NCBI GenBank assembly: GCA_020056895.1
Contig: JAGVGV010000112.1
Location: forward strand, 1-7,731
Direction: 5' to 3'
From: Deltaproteobacteria bacterium
Lineage (GTDB): Bacteria > Desulfobacterota > Desulfarculia > Adiutricales > JAGVGV01
Length of the DNA: 7,731 nt
Positions 5,278 to 7,731 of this stretch are shown piece by piece. The notes under the pieces were generated by a model. That model searched no databases, was not told where the DNA came from, and was given only the letters and a program-made list of their open reading frames with translations. A program made the position numbers and the translations under genes. Every line of letters begins with the position of its first letter. Within the stretch, counting starts at the first letter, position 1.

Positions 5278-7176
5278 CTAATCCGGCCAAACGCCGAAAT
5301 GGTATTGATCGGCCTGGGTGATTTCCAGCCAGCGGCGTTGGAGACGCACCGGGCGGAAGGTGAGGGCGGTCACGTCTTCGGCATGGGGGCTCATCCGATC
5401 CTGCCAGTCATGCGTCTGGGCATCGGAAGTGAAGCCATCCGCTAAAACGCCGTCGAACGGACTCAGTTTTTCAAGATCGGATAATTCGGGCGGCCGGCGG
5501 TTTTTCCACCAGAATAACTGCCTTCGCATGGGTCCCTGAAACCAGAGGCGTTTTTTTGTAGACACCAGAGTGAACAGCACGGCGCGGTTGCCAGGGTCCG
5601 GAAACATGTACCGGTGTTCCACATCCAAAAAATGGGGCCGGTGAAGCCGGCAAGCCGCCAACAGAGCCTCGGGGTCCGGCGGACGGGAAGGGTCCAGGAA
5701 CACAATTTCCAAGGGGATGAATGGGTTGGCTGATGTTGTGATGTCCAGGAACTGGGCCAGAAACCCCCAATCGTTGTAATTGGGGGTAGTGATGATCTGG
5801 TACGGGTGCGTCAGCCGGCCGGCCAGGGCGGGAAGGTCCGCCAAGGGGCGCGGTTCGTTCAAGACAATTTTCCAAACATACGGCCGCCCGCCGATCCGGA
5901 CCTCGATATCCGGTCCGGGCTCCTTTCCCCCATTGATTTCAAAGCTCGCGTCCGGATCCGGCCAGGGATGAAGGGCGGTTTCAAACCGATATTCGGCGTA
6001 ATCATAGGCCATGATGATCTGGTCCGAGGAAAACCCCTGGGTTTCCCGAACCACGTACGGCGGGTCCGGATCGTACACCAACCCCAGTTCGCGGCTCCGG
6101 CGGCGAAAATCCGTGCCCGGGAGCACGGACAGGGGGAACACCTGCACGTCGTCGGCCAGTTGGTGATCGGCCACATAAGCCGCGCTCTGAACGAACCCGG
6201 CCAGGTCATCCCCCGGAAGGCCGGCGATCAGGTCCACCCGGGGGAGAATGTCGCATTTCTTCAGGTTTTCAACCCCTTTTAGAAACCCTTTCAAATCCAA
6301 CCGCCGGCTCATGATTCGGGATGGTTCGGGGTGGATGGTCTGAAGCCCGATTTCGAACCAACTGAATCCGGCTCGCTGGAACCTTTCGGCCAAGGTCCGA
6401 TCCACCGCTTCGGCCCGAATTTCACTGACCAGCGATGCCCGCCGGTCCCCGTTAAGCCGGGCGATGCTCTCCATCAGATCGCCCAATCCGGGCCGGGCGT
6501 TCAGGGAAGGATCCAGCAGATACATTTCCGGAATGTCATTTTTTATAGCCCATTCGATGGTTTCCAAAACCACTGAGGCGTCCTTGAGCGCGACCCGGTC
6601 CCGGGCTTTGGGGTAATAGCAGTACCCACACCGGTACGGGCAGCCGCGCTGGGTTTCCACCAGCACCATGCGCTCGATGCCCGGGTCCAAAAGCCCTTCC
6701 AGATAGGGGCTCCGGCTAGTGTGGAACCAATCATCGGCCGGCTGGCGAGCCTGTTTCAGCTCCCAAAAACCGGCGTCGGTCGCCAACCGTTGGAAGACGG
6801 CTTCCCCGTCGCCGTACACCAGGAAATCCGCGCCGGATTCCAGAACGCGGCGGTTATCCGGGGTTACTTCAGGGCCGCCCAAAATCACCCGGACGTTCCT
6901 TTCCCTTTTCAGGCGATCCATGAAATAGAGGACTCGCCCCAGGTTCCAGGCATAGACGGAAAAACCAATCACGTCCGGCGAACAGGTCCGTATCCAATCG
7001 AGCAACGCCGCGTCGCCCAGGTAACTGGCCGGTTCTTCGGGAAGAAGGTCCACGGAAAAAACGCCCGCACGGGCGGCGGCCTGTTTGAGGAGCGCTCCGG
7101 CCAGGGGCACGTTGCCCGTTTGGCGGCCGAAATTCTGCTGGGGGATTGGAGGTTGGACCAGGAGAAAACGGGTCAT
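5278..7176 (-). CDS. B12-binding domain radical SAM protein with a large unassigned C-terminal region
   Basis: A 632-residue protein. Residues 1-130 form a cobalamin-binding-type Rossmann domain (MTRFLLVQPP, PDVIGFSVYAW, VILGGPEVTPD) without the DxHxxG cobalt-ligand motif, as is common in this radical SAM class. The radical SAM core follows: CPYRCGYC gives the CX3CX2C cluster cysteines C179, C183 and C186; later core elements are EIGLQT (275-280) and DLIAGLPGDD (315-324). Residues from about 412 onward (220 aa, rich in W, P and D) match no domain I can name. The frame is open up to 7260, but I choose ATG 7176 because the protein then begins with the usual MxxLLVQPP, GGGATGG lies about 10 nt ahead, and the likely promoter (7213-7241) sits inside the longer version. 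ATG 7185 is also possible. The reaction is unknown; family members do methylations, ring closures and rearrangements. It is convergent with the hybrid kinase, 82 bp away, with no clear terminator between. Confidence 0.88.
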   Translation of the reverse strand: MTRFLLVQPPIPQQNFGRQTGNVPLAGALLKQAAARAGVFSVDLLPEEPASYLGDAALLDWIRTCSPDVIGFSVYAWNLGRVLYFMDRLKRERNVRVILGGPEVTPDNRRVLESGADFLVYGDGEAVFQRLATDAGFWELKQARQPADDWFHTSRSPYLEGLLDPGIERMVLVETQRGCPYRCGYCYYPKARDRVALKDASVVLETIEWAIKNDIPEMYLLDPSLNARPGLGDLMESIARLNGDRRASLVSEIRAEAVDRTLAERFQRAGFSWFEIGLQTIHPEPSRIMSRRLDLKGFLKGVENLKKCDILPRVDLIAGLPGDDLAGFVQSAAYVADHQLADDVQVFPLSVLPGTDFRRRSRELGLVYDPDPPYVVRETQGFSSDQIIMAYDYAEYRFETALHPWPDPDASFEINGGKEPGPDIEVRIGGRPYVWKIVLNEPRPLADLPALAGRLTHPYQIITTPNYNDWGFLAQFLDITTSANPFIPLEIVFLDPSRPPDPEALLAACRLHRPHFLDVEHRYMFPDPGNRAVLFTLVSTKKRLWFQGPMRRQLFWWKNRRPPELSDLEKLSPFDGVLADGFTSDAQTHDWQDRMSPHAEDVTALTFRPVRLQRRWLEITQADQYHFGVWPD

Positions 7177-7212
7177 GGCTGGCATTCCATCCCAAAGGAA
7201 AGATAGCCGGCA

Positions 7213-7241
7213 TTTGTACGGAGGATGCGGGGAAAAGTCAA
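7213..7241 (-). promoter_or_regulatory. Promoter of the radical SAM gene
   Basis: Read on the minus strand, TTGACT (7241-7236; 5 of 6) and TACAAA (7218-7213; 4 of 6) are spaced by 17 bp. The start site would be near 7206, about 30 nt before ATG 7176. This supports the shorter start of the radical SAM gene over the open-frame start at 7260. Confidence 0.55.
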
Positions 7242-7254
7242 CGTTCCCTTTTTC

Positions 7255-7380
7255 GTCCAATGTTCAATTCAATAAAAATAGCTATAATACATGGTATTAC
7301 ACGTCAAATCGAATCAATCACATTGAATATGGCGTTGGAGAAAAAAATACCGCCGCTCACTATTATCGGTCATGAATCGA
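7255..7380. other. AT-rich intergenic stretch with palindrome
   Basis: This gene-free spacer is far richer in A and T than the rest of the window. It holds a perfect inverted repeat TAATAC (7285-7290) / GTATTA (7294-7299) with a 3-base centre, overlapping a perfect TATAAT (7283-7288) on the + strand. It also holds a wider pair ATTCAAT (7267-7273) / ATTGAAT (7322-7328). The TATAAT has no convincing -35 partner and no + strand gene follows. Operator or UP-element roles for the minus-strand radical SAM gene are possible but unproven. Confidence 0.4.
7341..7370 (-). terminator. Weak terminator candidate after the CIA30-like gene
   Basis: On the minus strand a short ACCG...CGGT stem (7370-7367 with 7352-7349) is followed by a run of seven T (7347-7341), 10 bp after the stop of the truncated upstream gene. 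The T-run is convincing; the 4-bp stem is not. Confidence 0.3.
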
Positions 7381-7717
7381 TTACCGGGCCGGCAGGAAGC
7401 GGATGTCGTCCACCCAAAGCCGGCCTTCCACCTTGGTTTCGCCGGCGCCAAAAGCCAGAGCCAACCCCAGAACCCGGCCGGGATCGAACTTGGTGGAGCC
7501 ATCGCCATCCCAGGACGGCTGGACAAATTCCGGCCAGGGGATGGTCACCTTTTTCCAGGTCCGAACCATGGACGGGTCGATCGGCAGCAGGCGTTCAAAA
7601 GGTTTGAGCGCGTCCGAGGAGGCTCCGTTATACAACACCACGGCCACGGTTCCTCCGGGATGATCGGTTCGGAGCCATAGTTCCAACCCGGACCGGTTAC
7701 GCCAATCCTGGTGAGCG
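7381..7717 (-). CDS. Beta-sandwich (CIA30/carbohydrate-binding-like) protein, C-terminal part, 5' truncated
   Basis: About 112 codons are visible; the frame remains open upstream to the contig end, so the start is missing. The pattern is that of a galactose-binding-like jelly roll: strand LELWLRTD, then VAVVLYNG, the substituted linker WKKVTIPWPEF, VLGLALAFG and the closing strand LWVDDIRFLP. The W-x-K-x-x-I-PW-x-x-F and final WVDDIRF signatures are typical of CIA30-like and family CBM-type domains that end secreted or periplasmic bacterial proteins. No signal peptide can be seen because the N-terminus is absent. Whether this domain stands alone or ends a larger enzyme is unknown. Same strand as the radical SAM gene, but about 205 bp and a promoter lie between them, so a shared operon is unlikely. 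Bases past 7717 are not genomic. Confidence 0.65.
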
Positions 7718-7731
7718 AGATCGGAAGAGCA
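7718..7731 (+). other. Residual Illumina TruSeq adapter at the contig end
   Basis: The final 14 bases, AGATCGGAAGAGCA, equal the start of the standard Illumina TruSeq read-1 adapter. They are an untrimmed sequencing artefact and should not be translated or counted as genome. Confidence 0.9.

Noticed and set aside
5806..6282. Plus-strand frame opposite the radical SAM gene
   Set aside because: The minus strand encodes the conserved radical SAM core here; the + strand translation is low-complexity and featureless.
7177..7260. 28-residue N-terminal extension of the radical SAM protein from ATG 7260
   Set aside because: It would place the likely promoter inside the coding region and the extra residues look unlike a domain or signal peptide; the shorter start fits the family.

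Overview
The window looks like one end-to-end contig from a GC-rich bacterium. Its protein set suggests an anaerobic or sulfate-reducing lineage such as Desulfobacterota: several large hybrid histidine kinases, a four-cysteine C_GCAxxG_C_C redox protein beside an arsenite methyltransferase, and a B12-binding radical SAM protein. That taxonomic placement is inference from gene content and GC richness; there is no marker gene. Both ends are informative. The left end cuts a hybrid kinase inside its ATP-binding G2 box, in a 22-bp stretch repeated exactly in a second kinase. The last 14 bases are Illumina adapter sequence, not genome.

Left part (1-870, +/-): the 3' end of a hybrid sensor kinase (HATPase tail plus receiver domain) is followed on the opposite strand by what looks like the C-terminal remnant of another signalling protein. 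The remnant's upstream end runs into a proline-coding tract that, on the + strand, is a dense G-quadruplex motif.

Arsenic unit (863-2432, +): a near-consensus sigma70-type promoter with a palindromic operator candidate over the start site drives arsM (SAM-dependent As(III) methyltransferase) and, 89 bp later, a C_GCAxxG_C_C redox protein. A GC-rich hairpin closes the unit. No ArsR gene is in view.

Signalling unit (2453-5195, +): a second promoter, whose -10 region shares an 8-mer with the arsM promoter, precedes a single-domain receiver protein. This overlaps by ATGA a REC-PAS-HisKA-HATPase-REC hybrid kinase. No DNA-binding output domain is present, so the pair probably relays phosphate to a partner encoded elsewhere or acts by protein contact.

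Right part (5278-7717, -): convergent to the kinase is a large B12-binding radical SAM protein with an unassigned C-terminal region of about 220 residues. It has its own minus-strand promoter, which decides its start codon. An AT-rich intergenic stretch with a perfect 6-3-6 palindrome separates it from a truncated beta-sandwich, CIA30/carbohydrate-binding-like protein that runs off the contig.

I see no tRNA, rRNA, CRISPR array, insertion sequence or phage gene.
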